Origin: Gnetum montanum | Lineage: Eukaryota > Streptophyta > Gnetopsida > Gnetales > Gnetaceae | DNA: 64,000 nucleotides | Assembly (NCBI GenBank): GCA_015680685.1 | Contig: MNCI01000572.1 | Location: 1 to 64,000 of the forward strand | Direction of reading: 5' to 3' | In this document: piece by piece, positions 46,551 through 59,469 of the stretch | Layout: every line of letters starts with the position of its first letter | Numbering within the stretch: the stretch's first letter is position 1 | The notes under the pieces: model-generated | The model's input: the letters and a program-made list of their open reading frames with translations, nothing else | The model's database searches: none | Told to the model about the DNA's origin: nothing | Made by a program: the position numbers and the translations under genes

Positions 46551-48689
46551 AATGTCCTTTCTTTAGGGAAATTTCCTCACAAAAGCACAAAAATCATAAA
46601 CCTACTAGCGCATTGAATCCCACATAAGGCCAATTTAGTGCAATACACTTCCTCACAAAAATGATGTCTCCTAATCATACGCAAAAGCCAAAGATCATCA
46701 CAACTCCAACACAGGATAGAAATCATGAACTTATCATTGTGGAGAGATAGAAACCTCCATGCATCACTACTAATAATAAAGGATGTAGTTGTGGGTCTAA
46801 TGTTCAAAATATCAGCACAACCCCTACACCAACCCACAGTAAACATAAGGAATAAGAGTGTGTATGAAACTAAGTTCAAAAAATAGCCACTAAACCAAAG
46901 GACACCCAAGGGCTCAAAAATGAGAATGTTAACCTATTCAAACAATGCATGAAAGCATATAACCAAATTAGTAGTTCTTGTCTTTGCCATGAACTTAGTC
47001 GTGGGGGAGATGCCCCATTTTGAATCAAGAACTAATAAGTTCTTTCTCTTTTTTTTTTTTACACCATTTTAGTACATTTTTCTCTTTCTTAAATATTTTT
47101 AGAATTTCCTCTATATTTTTGTTTATTTGATTTGATTTTTTCTAATGCTTTTCTTATGTTTGTTTTGTTTTGTTTTTCTTTGTTGCTCTAGGACTAAGCA
47201 CAATTGTACCTATTGATTGATGGTGGTTTGTACTATAATGTTATTTCATTACTAATGTTTGGATTCTATCTTTAAATTTTGGTGTTGATAACTAAAACAT
47301 GGTTTCATTTTCATGATAACAAGTAGTGAGTCAACTTCATCCACCCATCCACAAAACTCTATGGTGCTCCCTTGTTTTGGAAATATGTAGTTCTTTCTTA
47401 AATAAAACTTTTAAAGAATTTGGGACTATGGTATTTTTCAAACTTGGGAAGGATTAAATGGATAGATAAGGGTGTGAATTCAATGGGATTTGATGCTCTT
47501 TGTACTTGCCTACCCTCTTAGGTGCATGAATGTTCTCGTGGATTTCTTACCATTCTATTGTGGGTCCATTGCTGGGACGCTGAAGTCTTTGCATGGTGTG
47601 GTTCCCATCCAAAAACTTTAAAAAAATTTAAAATAATAATAATTGGAATTCAAAGCACACTCCTTAGATAAAATAATGGCCTAAAAGCACTAGCTATGGG
47701 ACTAGAAAGACATGTTACCCATGCTTGAAGGTCCCCTCTAACTAATTTCCATCTCACTTCCTACTTCTCTTTTCTTCTCTTTTAGGAATGGTGATTGATT
47801 TGTGGGGATATTCTTGTGTTTTAAGGGGGTGGAATGGTCTTGGAGTGTTAATGTGAAGTCACTGAAAGTGGTTGGTTTCAATTTAGACTAAGGTTGGACA
47901 TTATCAGATCATGTTAATTACAAAATCTACAAGGGACTTTATGTGACCACAATACAGGACTTCATTTCATTCTCCACCACATCCATCTCTAATTTCCATA
48001 TCTCACCTCACTACCTCTTTTCATGTTTTTTTAATGTCTAAGTTTGATGCATCAAAATTTTTAGATGTTCTCTTTGGTGATTTGGTCCTTAAATTATCAT
48101 AAACAATCATTACCCATGGGGCCCATGGACTCCTTGGTTTGAGGGCATGCAAGGGCATTAATGGCATGATCTTGCTATGGGGAGGTCTCACTTGCATATT
48201 CCTTAGTTCAATTAGTTAAGTTCCTTATCCCTTAGGCATTTGTGCATTCAATTCTTTTGTGCTCCACTTCAGTTATGTCTAGTTCTGTGCTCCTTCATGG
48301 AATTTCTCAATCATTCTCCTAATCAAATCTCCTTTTTTGAGCATTATCTAGTCCTCTTCATGCATTTCATTGTATTTTTGGCTTCTTAGGCTTGATTTGG
48401 ATTTCAATTTTGTGTGAAAACTCTTCATTTTTTCCTTAATTCTCAATGTTGAAAATTCTATCATTTTGCTACGTCGATGGGATCCTGTTGATGTGATCTC
48501 ATTGATGCAAGGAAAAAATTATATAAATAGCGACCAACACTTAGCCAAGTTTTGCCATTTTCTCACAAATGGGAAGGGAGTTTTTTGTAATTTTTAGAGC
48601 CCAAAAGATTCTAGAGCCCATATCATTCACACCACTTGTTTGATTAACCTCGTTTTTTGTTCTTGTAGCTATTGAAGGTGAACTTTACA
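46551..48689 (+). other. A3 spacer with conserved boxes
   Basis: No pol. Contains the purine motif TTAGTCGTGGGGGAGATG (46995-47012), the AGACATGTTACCCATGCTTG motif (47707-47726), the CTTGCTATGGGGAGGTCT box (48171-48188), the promoter-like block (48471-48529), a purine tract GGGAAGGGAG (48570-48579) and an acceptor-like TTTTTTGTTCTTGTAG (48653-48669). Confidence 0.65.
48471..48529 (+). promoter_or_regulatory. Internal promoter-like block upstream of A3 ORF2
   Basis: CGATGGGATCCTGTTGATGT and following bases align with the A3 LTR U3 (TGATGGGATCCTATCAATGT near 52096) with mainly transition differences, and are followed by a TATA box TATAAATA at 48522-48529. In the LTR the same units precede TATAAATA at 52179-52186. 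Confidence 0.62.
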
Positions 48690-51600
48690 TCATGGGGGCC
48701 ACAAACCTTAACTTTTTGGTGAAAAATTTTTAGAAGTTTTTCTAACTCTCATAAGGTTTAGCTAATAAAATACTATTAAAATCACTAATTTAAGAAAGTT
48801 AAACCTTTTCAATGAACTTTGGAAGACATTAAAATGAAATAATAATAAAATAATATCAAAATAATCACACCTACCATGATCACAAAGCCAACTATAACTA
48901 ATTCAAGAAATAAGGTACTCAAATGTTATAAAATTACACACCAAACGCTAATCCGTGCTCATGTTGTGATTACAAATGACATCAAGACTAAAATGCCTGT
49001 AGGGAGGAAGATCCTTCCAACCAAAGGACAAGCAACCCAAAAATAGAAGGGGCCAACAAGAACAAGCTTAGGAAAAGGTAGCAGGAACCCATGCAATGGG
49101 ACCTCTTCGAGAGGAGCTCGAAGTGGAATTTGTTTGTCAGAGTTCCCAAGATGAAACAGAGCAATCCCACTGAGATGAGGCACTAAGAACAAGGGTAAGC
49201 CTTGAGGTCATGTTGACGAATGCCTTCCTTAGGTAGATTTAGCCTAGGGATATCCAACATTTAGTTCTCCAAGAATTGAACTTTGGTACCTTCTTAGACT
49301 TTGCTCCAGAAGATGTTAGAACCCAACTTCAAATCTCTCCCATGTGGCTAATCATTACTTCTAGTGGGAAATGGTACATGGAAGAGACCTATCTCTTCTA
49401 GAATCATAGGCAACCGGATGCCACTATGAAGATCAAGGACATAAGTATGTCCTACTTGATGAAGGCCAACTCTAAGGCCCTTAGCTTGCCTAAAATTGGG
49501 ACCAATCTAGTAAAGATCTCTACACAAGTGGACCTTGAGGTCAAAAATAAGTGGGTCTAGTAGTGCTATAGAGTGGATTATAAGGAGTATGATGCACTTA
49601 CCATGGTAGAATGAACTTACTTCAAGATAACAGCCTACCATCTTATTTCGATGGTGAGGCCTAACACGGTGATAGACTTCTTTGCCCATGCATGTGCTAC
49701 TTTGAGTAGGAAATTCCTTGTCAACCTTCCATAGCTAATCTATTTAGAGATAGAATAGTGGTTTAAAGAAAATGAATATGGAAGGAATACAATCCCCTTT
49801 CCATGCCTAATGAAAAAATTATACAAAATGGGAGAGATAGCTTGCTACTCCAATGACACATTAAGACATGCTCCTACTACCTCTTAGGAGGAAATGATGG
49901 AAGATAATGTCCCCACCATAATCAAGGGAGAGGAGCAACTACCACCACCACCCATTCATGAAACAACATCAAAGCCTCATGCTACTATGGAGTGCATGCA
50001 AAAGCTCTGAGAATAACTCTTGTAGTAGTAGCAAGCTAGTCCAAGTGCTCACCCATTTGTTTATTAACCAACCTTGAGCCATCTGAATGAGGTAACTCAT
50101 AAAATAATTTGGTTGAAAAATATAGCACCAACTTTCTCTACTTAATAAATGCAAGGACTTGCGTGCTCAAATCTTAGTGCCTAAGAGGTAACAGTGTCCA
50201 TTCCAAGGCAACAGTAGTTTCTAGAAATCTCTGGAAATGCTGCTACCTTCTTGCTGCTCTTGGAGGAGGGAGATGGGGCAACTATCTTGGTGATGTAGCA
50301 CCAAGGGAAAGAAATAGTAGTCGAGGTGATGACATGTAGAGTGGATGAGATCCTAAATGTTCTTGCAACATTTGTGCTAGATAATGCTATGCTTATAGAT
50401 GTGTAGACATCCCCAAGAATGACAAGTGGGAGATTTAGTTCAAGCCAACACAAAGACTTGCTAGAATTTCTAGTGAAAATCTAGCAACCAATTTTAAAGG
50501 TATTTGACCTTCTTGATGACATCACAACTACTTAGTCAACACTGTTAAAGGAAAGGGGCAAGTGCATCATCACCAAGGCTCAACTTGAAATAACTAGAGC
50601 TAAGAATTAGTACTTGGCTATGGAGGTTGTAGAACTAAGAGCTCGTCTTGTTGATCCCACAGTACTTAGCCAAGCAATGACCAAGGATGAAGCTTTTCAA
50701 TAGCTTCAATCCAAAATTTAATAGGCTGAGTATGCAAAGTAGTTAGTGATCTTTGACCAATCCTTAGCTGATGCCACCATTTATAAAATTAAGAAGGAGT
50801 TTTTGGAGTTTCACCAAGAGAATGCAAATCTAACCAAGAACAATCATTGCTTGCATACTATCAAGGCCCAAAAGGAACAAATGGTAAAATATATGAGCCA
50901 GTAGTAGGAACAACTTGACAAGGTGACAATGGACCTGAGGAGGTTGGTAGTAGAGAACCGTAACCTCTTGATGGAGGAGGTCCATGTCCTTTGCCATAGA
51001 TATGTAATTTAAATCTTTGCTTGGAAGAAGAAGGTCCTTAAATTTGAAAGGATCAAAAATCACTATAGAGATTAGGTTGGATTATAGAAGGAGATCAACA
51101 AAAAACACATCCAACTAGTGAAGGCCAAGGTGAATGAGGTTTTCCAATAAGTCCAACAAGAAGGTCATGCATGACAACCAATCTTTGATGAGCTAAATGA
51201 GTATAACAAAGCTAAAATCTATCTTAAGGAGCTGTAGATCAAGGAGATGACTGAATACATGGAGCTCACCAACCTTTGCTATGCAAACTTGGCAATGTTG
51301 ACTATTGAAAGGCCAAGATTAGATTTGGAAAAGTAAGTGGACAACTTGCACCTATTGTACAAGGCCGAGTTCAAGCACCATAAGGAGACTAAGCAAAAAC
51401 TTGAAATGACGAATGTTGAACTCGATGTTTTCAAGTAGTGCTTCACTGATTAGAGATCCATAACTAAGAACTTGTCTTAAAGGTTGAATGACTACCATGA
51501 GCTACAAAATGTTTTCAAGACATTTTATGTTGAATAGAAGAAATTCAAAGCCTAGTTCATCAATGTGAAGGAGCTATCCCCTACAATGCTCCACCCTTAA

Positions 51601-51830
51601 GATGTTCTCATACTGGCCCACATTGGTGATGCTGTGTGGACCATGTATGATCGTAGGAATAAGGAGGAAAAGATGAAAGCATTACTAGATGCTTTCTATC
51701 TTTTACCAACAATTGTAGTTGTAGCCAAACAACTACAACTGTAGCCTCAACCACAATATTTGTATGCACTAAAGGCAAGAGAAGGTCCTTCAACACCTCA
51801 AGAACCTCCATTACCTAGGACTATTTGATT
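48690..51830 (+). pseudogene. A3 ORF2: long coiled-coil-like protein, unidentified
   Basis: A frame of roughly 950 codons from about 48985, broken by many TAG/TAA codons and few shifts. N-terminal block ELNFGTFLDFAPEDVRTQL with SGKWYMEETY (49265-49400) matches A1 ORF2. A helical block is followed by IPFPCLMKKLYKMGEI (49790-49840), resembling the 'putative plant transposon protein' domain from memory. From about 50500 to 51560 it is rich in Lys, Glu, Gln and Leu heptads (KAQKEQMVKYMSQ, MTEYMELTNLCYANLAML, KAEFKHHKETKQKLEM), consistent with a long coiled coil. It ends with REGPSTPQEPPLPR (51778-51820). No catalytic motif, signal or membrane segment. It sits where env-like ORFs sit in Athila. 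Confidence 0.72.
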
Positions 51831-52055
51831 TTCTTCCTCATCTTCAAGCCACTAGAGGAGTTGTGTTGTCAGTTTTTGTCATAATGTTCAACTTTGTTGT
51901 CATGAGCACCGAATTTTGTAAAGAATGTAAATTTGTACACTTGGGCACTTAGTCTTTGTTTGTGTCAATAGCTAGTCAATAATCCCATACCTTCCCAAAA
52001 TTTTGTAAAGAAATCTTTTTTTCATTTTGTTCACTTGAGGATGATTTTTCATTCA

Positions 52056-52884
52056 GTTGTGGGGGTATGATGAGTCATGATTCATAGGTTTTGTTGATGG
52101 GATCCTATCAATGTAACCTTGTCAATGTAGGGTTTGATGCATTGATGCATATATGTCGACGTAGTATCTTGTCTTGCTTATAAATAAATGCTCATCAACC
52201 ACATTTATGATATCCATTCAATAGGAGCTAGTGAAACTCTTGCAATTTTGTGTTTTCAAAGTTAGAATATTTTCTAAGTACCCGTAGTAGGAGTTGAGAA
52301 GTGTACAGATCTTTATTTGAGCATTGATGTATCTGAATACCTCAGTGTAATCAACAATAAAGACAAGCTTTCTTCATCAAACTTGCAAGACTTGGACTTA
52401 GCTTAATGTTTACTTTATACATTTATTATTTAAGAACTTTACTTTAATGCATTTAATGAATTAATTCATAGCAATAATTAAAGTACATAAGTACAACCAT
52501 CTTGAGCATACACTTAACGCTTGGCAACCCAATAGCATTGTAATGTGTTTAGGATGTGTAAGGAAGATGGAAATGGATGCTTATGTTAGCACTAGTTAAT
52601 AATTAATTAGTTATTAGATTAATTAAGCATTTAAATACTTTATTTTTGGCACTTGGGTGATTTAAAAAGTAAACATAAAATGATAAAAAGCATATGCATC
52701 AATCACACTTAACCATTCACTTGTACTTCACAAGTGAAATTAAGAAGACAATGATCACATTCATTAGATTTACTACCTAGACCTAGTGTACTTCGAGAGC
52801 TAAATTCTACAAAATTTGACTAGATCACTTAGTGAACACTAGTGATTAGAATGGTTGGACGTAGGGGATGTTTGCTGCTCATCA
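52056..52884 (+). repeat. A3 polypurine tract and 3' LTR
   Basis: Tract GTTGTGGGGGTA (52056-52067), then an LTR of 817 bp from TGATGAGTCATG (52068) to GCTCATCA (52884), followed by the duplication CTTAG. Confidence 0.9.
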
Positions 52885-52889
52885 CTTAG

Positions 52890-53985
52890 AATAACATAAA
52901 ATTATAAAATTTGATGCCCTAGCTACGCTATTGCTTAATGCACTAGATTAGGGATGTTTTCATCATGAAATTTGCTAAAAAACCTAAATTTTGATATTTT
53001 TTTCAGTATATCAGTAAGATAAATTGTAAAATAACACATGCATTTGATTTCTAGTCATAGATCTAAAAAATTGCCTAAGCCCTTAGAACTCAAACTACGT
53101 GATGAGGTTCTTGATCCCATAATAAAATCAAGCTAGAATCTTTAAAATTACTCTATATTGGTAAGTAATGTTAAATTCAAGCCTAGCATTGCATCTACCT
53201 CACACAATCTTCCAGAAATTTGAAACTCCAACACAACTATCATAACATGAAACTACAACAACAGTGAAAGAATCTTTAACTCAAGTTTGGGTAACTTACA
53301 TCTGAGCTCTAGAAGGAAGTGATTTGCATTGAGATAATTTCCTACTACTGGTGTATCCACCCTTGGTTTCCTGCCTGTTGCTGTTGCCACTTGATATGGT
53401 ATTTTTGAAAGTTTTTATGGATTTCACTTTTAGTTGCTTGTACATAAATTCTTTGATGTGCTTGATACAAATGAAAGCTTTTGTTACACTAACTTTTCAT
53501 CTTATCATTGCTTTTTTAGTTTATAAGAAATTTGGGTCATAGGAATTTTGATGTCCACTCACTTTTGATGTTGTTAACTTTACTTTTGACATTTTCTCTC
53601 AAATGGTAAATCTAACTTTTTGATTTTGACCCAAGTGAACATGGTTATCTATCCAAAGTCTCTACTTCAACCTCTAATCTTAATTCACCTTGTAAGCCAG
53701 GTACATAGGAATCTAGATTCCTCTTTTCTTAACTTAATGTCAAATCCACCTTCTTCTATATTCTCTTTAGATATTTTAGAGGATGAAATTATATCTTAGT
53801 CAAACCTTTCTTTCCTTGATCAAGAGTTTCTTTTGAGCAATGATAAACTAATTGATGTTCTAGTACGAAGTTATAAGGGTAAACAAAAGGCTCTTCAACT
53901 TAGTGCTCTCCTTTCTTAAGATCTTTGGATATCTATCCTAGCTATGTTGCAAAAGCATTCAATTTCTTTCACTTAGGTATATACT
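52890..53985 (+). other. T1 interior before RT
   Basis: No reliable frame up to about 53600. From 53640 scattered reading (STSTSNLNSPCKPG) leads into the RT. A protease would be expected here but its active site is not visible. Confidence 0.45.
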
Positions 53986-56900
53986 AACATGCCCCGTCTA
54001 GATCCTAAGCTAGTCCAACACAACATTATCTTTGGAAGAAGATTCCAAACTTGTTAAGCAAAAGGTTTGGAAAATTTGTCTTATGATAGCTACAATGCTA
54101 GATTCATTTGTCCTATTGACTATTTTGATTGGGTTTCTATCATGGTTATAATTCCTAAGAAGAATTATGGCATTTTCGTATGCATTGAATTTAGAGATAT
54201 TAATAAGGCTACTTTCAAGGATTACTTTTGTTTGCATAACATTGATCAGGAACTTGACTCCACAGTTGACCATGCTCTTTTATCCTTCATGGATGGATTT
54301 TCTAGTTACAACCAAATCTAGATAAATCTAGAGCATTAGTAATATATTAGTTTCATGACTTCTTGGGGAATATTTTGCCATACTAAAATGCCCCTTGGGC
54401 TCAAGAATGATGGATCCACCTATCAATGAGCTATGAATTTCATCTTTAATAACATAATATTCAAAGTAGTTACTGATTATGTTGATGATTTGATCATCAA
54501 ATCCACTCAGCAATTGACCATGCCTATGACTTTGATCAAGTTCTAACTTGCTATAACAAGTTTAACCTATGTATTAATCCCAAGAAATTCATTTTTGGAG
54601 TTGTTACAAATAAGATGTTAGATTACCTTGCTTCTCAAGATGGTATATTGTTGTTGACCCTAGCAAGCATAAGACTATTCTATATCTCACACCACCTAAA
54701 GATATTCAAGATATGCATATTCTATAAGGTCATCTTTTATCTATTTGTCACTTCATTTTCAATCACTGATTGACTTCATCCTTTAACCCATTTTCTTTGT
54801 AAATCCACTTCCTTTATATGGGACAAAGAATGTTGAAAGGCCTTTGATTCCATTAAAGAACCATTAACTAATCTTCTTATTCTTCATCCTCCATAATTCG
54901 ATCTACCTTTTTACCTCTATCTTTTCAAATCCATTCCATATACTCCATGATCTCTCACAGATGAGAAGATGAAGTTGATCTTCCCATATACTATGTATCT
55001 CATCATTTCTTAGACTATGAGGCTAGGTACTCTAACATCAAAAAGTCTTATTTAAGTCTTTTCTTCACCCTTAAAAAGTGGAGACACTATCTTCTTAATG
55101 CTAAGGTCTTTAGTATTTTCAAATCTAACATCCTTAAGGTCATTGCTAATAACCATTCCAACAACCACTGCTAGCTCATTGAAAGACTTTTCTCATTGAG
55201 TTTGATCTTTGTTGTCTATCTTAACACTCAATCAAATGTCAAGCTATAGCTAATCTCATCTATTCCTCTAAAAAAACTAACATTATTCATAGCTTATACA
55301 TTGATGCTAAGGATTCAAATGCTATCCTTTACCTTGATGAAGCATACAATTCCTTCAAATCTAGTGCATCTCATATCCTTATCCTTTTTACTAAACAAGC
55401 TCTCTATTAGGCTTGTAAGCTTGAGTTTCCTTGCACTAATAACATAGCTAAATGCAAGGCTCTAATATGAGGTCTCTTGCTAGATTTGCAAAATTAACTC
55501 AAAACTATCACTTTTTATGATGACTATAAGCTCATCATAAATCAAGTTAATTATGACTATGATTGTAAAGCTCCTCAATTAGTTCCTTACTTATAAATGG
55601 CTAAGAAACGTATCTTTTTTTTCCCTCATACTTTGAGAAAATCCTATGTTCTATAAATATGCTAGTGAATGTATTGGAAATATTCACCATCCATGATGAT
55701 CCTTTTATTATGAAAGATTAACTCATGCAATCAGTTTTCATAACACTTGACACATAATCTCCCAACATATTGGTAAGCATTATCAATACAGAAGATGATA
55801 GTCAATAATATATTGATCTTCTTCATTACCTTACTACCACGAAAGCTCCTACTCATCTCAAATATACTCAAAAATGATGCTTTTCATAAATATAGTTGAC
55901 ATTTCAAATTAGTAAATCTCAATAACCTTTATTTTGTTTTTTCTATAGGTATTCTTCTACATTGTCTTAGTCATAGAGAGTCTAAGATAGTCTTCAATTA
56001 GGTTCACTCAGGACTTTATGGTAGACACTTAGGTTCACACTTAGTTGCATGCATCATTTCTTTAGGCTATTTATAACCAACCTTAGCTAAAGATTCCTAT
56101 CACCTAGTCAAGACATGTGTTACATGTCAAAGGCATGGATCTCTTATCTACATTTCTTCATAGGATCTTAACATATCTTAGATCACATGGCCCTTTCAAA
56201 AATGGGATTTAGATCTTATTGATGCTATTATCCCTCCTTTGTTTACTAGGAACCATTTTATTGTAACAGCTACGGAATACTTTACTAATGGGTAGAGGCT
56301 ATTCCTTTGTGTTTTGTCAAGTTTCACTTCATTTTTCATTTTATCCTAGACCACATAATAACCCACTTTGGTGTGCCTCTCTAAATTATAATTGATAATG
56401 GAACTTAGTTCAAAAGTAAGGAGTATTTTATTTCTATTCCATGTATCACATCACTTAATCTTTTTCATCACTGTACTATCCTCAATGTAATGATTAAGTT
56501 ACATCCATCAATAAAACTATCATTTTCTTTCTCTGTACCATGGTTAATAAAATCCAATGAAATTGGTACACACAACTATCCGATGCCTTCTAGGTTTATC
56601 ATACCACTTTTCATATAGCTACTAGTCATAGTTCATTCTTTCTAACCTATGATTCTAAAGTAATCTTACCACTTGAGTTGTGCATCCCATCTCTCTGCAT
56701 TGCTCTACATGATTGGTATTTAGATTAGGACAATGGTAATATGTGATGCATTGAGTTGGATCTTCATAAAGAACATTGGTAAGTTTCTCTTCATCACTTT
56801 TATGAATATCAAGTAGATATTTAGCATCATCATTCTAGATATATTTGAGTCAAAGAGATTCATGAAGGTAATACGATTCTTCATCATTTTTGAACTACAG

Positions 56901-57100
56901 TGATACTAAGTCCTCTCTTAACTAGTAGGGCCTCTTTCCTAGTTGTTCAGTCTCTATGAAGGACATTAGTTTTTATATCTAGTTAAGAGAAGCTTTCTTA
57001 AGCACTACTACATGTAGCCAAGCTACATCATTAAGCTTGTTGGCTATTCAAAATAGAATTTTCTTAGTGGTAGTTTGCTATTTACTATGTTGAGATAATA
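53986..57100 (+). pseudogene. T1 pol: RT, RNase H, integrase (Tat-like)
   Basis: RT: MPRLDPKLVQHNI (53990-54030), DYFDWVSIMVIIPKKNYGI (54115-54175), CIEFRDINKATFKDYF (54180-54228), ALLSFMDGFSSYNQI (54274-54318), TSWGIFCHTKMPLGLKN (54360-54410), catalytic YVDDLIIKS (54478-54504). RNase H is very decayed (54800-55560). Integrase: zinc-region end HLVKTCVTCQRHG (about 56100-56140), WPFQKWDLDLIDAIIPP (56188-56238), then IIDNGT (56388-56405). Motifs such as HALLSFMDGFSSYNQI and CVTCQRHG point to the Tat/Retand side of gypsy. Numerous stops and shifts make it inactive. Confidence 0.88.
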
Positions 57101-58079
57101 GGTTTTCTTTAAACACTATTTTTCTTACATTATATTACTTATCATTCACCCTTATATTTATCTCATATTTTATTATTTCTCTAATTAATATCTTTCTAAA
57201 TCCCTATACTATCTATTCCATTCTACTCTATGTGCTTGGCATAACTAGTGAAGCTTTTAAGTAACTAAATATCTCATTGCTTCATGTGAGGATATGATTG
57301 AATGTATTATTGAGTGGAATGGGGAGGGGTTACTTTGACAATACATATGATATCATTTTTGGTTATACAATGTGTAGGATTTAGCCATGCTTTACTTTTG
57401 TGGCATAACACCATCCTCATGATAAGTGTATGTGTGATATCATCTTTTCTCCCCTTATTTTTTTGCTTTTTGCTTTCTCATGCTATCACTTCTACTATCT
57501 TGCACTATATTTCATTCTTCTTCCTCTCATCCCCTTTCCTTATCTATTTTCCATTCCTCTCTATATTCAACATTAGTAAGGCCAAACTAGTGTCTCTTCC
57601 TCGATGTGGTAAGGAAGTTTTAAGTGTAGAGTGATGTAATGAGTGTGAAATCTACATGAGTGAGGTAAGGAAGAGGTCATTTAGTGTATTAGTAATATCC
57701 CTAACATTCTTTTCCTACTTTTTAATATTTCCTTTTTTTCATTTCTTACTATATCTCTTTCTTTTCTGATTTCTTTCTCTTTACATGCAATACATTGGTG
57801 GGGCCAAACAAGAGTCTTTGCTTTATCCCAATATGTATTTGATTGAGATAATTAAGTGGGTTAAGGAGTTCTTTATCTACATCTTTGTATGCTTCTTTGG
57901 ATTTAGCTAGGCTCCACTTTTGTGATTAGCACTCCACCGTAGGTATATTGAATGATGTCCTAGACTTTCTCCCTTATCATCTCACTTTATCTAATCCTCT
58001 TGTAAGTACCTACCAGCTCATGTATTTTCTTAATGGATTATCCTTTAACTCTTCATCAACATTCATCAAGAGGGAGTAA
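57101..58079 (+). other. T1 3' untranslated region and polypurine tract
   Basis: No gene. Pyrimidine-rich tracts (57430-57570, 57700-57780). It ends with TCAAGAGGGAGTAA (58066-58079), the polypurine tract abutting the 3' LTR. The open frame at 57314-57634 is low-complexity hydrophobic sequence and probably chance. Confidence 0.6.
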
Positions 58080-59469
58080 TGTTGTTCCCACTTTAGCTTT
58101 TTCTACATAACTACGAGACTTGGGTAGATTTTATGGTTTTTTCCATTTAAGGTCATCCTCAATAGTTCAAATTCATTATCCTGTATCATATACAATGTAG
58201 TTTCTAGATTTCTATGTCTAGCTTGCCAAAAGTAACATTTCATGTAATCAACAGCATCGTTTCGATCCTCTTTCTAGTTTCAATGTTTGATGTCAGCTCC
58301 AACATCAATTCTGCTTCCAAATTTTGATGTTTTACATAAGATCTACTTTCAACATCTAGGGTTAAATCTTATTTTTGTAACATTTCTTTATTGACATTTA
58401 GCTTCTATTCTACATTCAATGTCTAGTATGAATCTTTATGTCTAAACATCAATTATCCTATTTAGAATCTTCTAGAAGATTCTATGAGTCCCAATGGATC
58501 ATTTCTACACAACATACAAAGCATTTTTGGCCTATAAATAAAAGGATACTTCTAAACAAAAAGGGGTTATCTTTTTAGATCATATGATTGGCATTTTACT
58601 TCACCAATCTTTTAAAGATGTTCTTAGCATGTATAATTAGCTCTTCTACTTAGCGTAGTTAACATTCTCTGTGATTGATAATTTAGAAATCTCTTTCCAA
58701 AGATACTACCTATCTATTGAATAATTGCTTCTTTTTCCTCTACCCTATTTTTTTGCTGATGCATTGTATCTCCTTCATGTTATCCTTATGACACATAGAG
58801 AAATCACTTGGAATCAGGTTAATACACTAATCTTATTCTTTCCTCTACTTCATCAACTGCTAGATCTACTATTGTTTCCACCATATTTGCATTACATGCA
58901 TGCATCAAAGAAATAATGGGGTAAATAGCCCTTTGTTAGTTGTCTTTGATCCCTGGTACCTATCCTAGAACATCCTTTCATAGATTCCTAATCTCATCTT
59001 TTTGTTGTAATCTAGGTTTTTACACTTTGGGCTTTCTATCTCTAGTAATATCTAGATTTTCTATGAATCTAGTTCCTATTTTTTCTACTTTTTTTCCTTC
59101 GTTTAATGATTTAATGAATTAGATGTGTTCTGATTTGCATCTTTCTACCAATTGCCCTTATTTCACCAACCACACATGCTATGATATGTTCTGTTTTACA
59201 TAGACTTGCAAACAATCTCTATGTATTATTTACTAGCTTTTCCACACTCTTGCTTTTTTTATTTTGCTTTTAATTTACTAGAGTTTGGAAAAAAAATTTC
59301 ACTTGAATTGTTAGATTTCCACCTATGATCTGCAAGTCCCCTTTCAATTTGAGGGAATTTATTTAAAATTTTAGTTTTTCTAGATCGTTTAGTCGCCAAA
59401 AGATTAGTTGGCTCAATTTTGTGTTAGGTTGTGTTAGATTCTATTATTATAATGATTCCTACTATAACA
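58080..59469 (+). repeat. T1 3' LTR
   Basis: 1,390 bp, TGTTGTTCCC...ACTATAACA, with TATA-like CCTATAAATAAAAGG near 58532. Collinear with the 5' LTR except for S1. Confidence 0.85.

Larger units (their letters stand above)
32261..52884 (+). mobile_element. A3: non-autonomous Athila-like element inside T1
   Basis: LTRs at 32261-33051 and 52068-52884, flanked by CTTAG (32256-32260 and 52885-52889). Sense order: LTR, tRNA-Asp-type primer site, gag (split by A4), spacer with conserved boxes, promoter-like block, ORF2, polypurine tract, LTR. Without A4 the element is about 9.3 kb and has no pol. Its layout matches A1, so gag plus ORF2 is a repeatable arrangement, not a one-off deletion. Confidence 0.9.
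22047..59469 (+). mobile_element. T1: Tat-like Ty3/gypsy element containing nested insertions
   Basis: Plus-strand element with LTRs at 22047-24381 and 58080-59469 (both start TGTTGTWCC and end CTRYAACA), gag, a long antisense region, and gypsy-order pol (RT, RNase H, integrase). It contains S1 and A3 (itself holding A4 and X2); without them it would be about 15.8 kb. It sits inside A2. Flanking pentamers GGCTA (22042-22046) and GGTTG (59470-59474) differ by two transitions and may be a decayed duplication. Tat/Retand assignment rests on RT and integrase motifs. Confidence 0.82.

Noticed and set aside
57314-57634. Plus-strand frame of 106 codons with hydrophobic segments as an env-like ORF of T1
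   Set aside because: Pyrimidine-rich low-complexity sequence just before the polypurine tract; no signal peptide or conserved motif.
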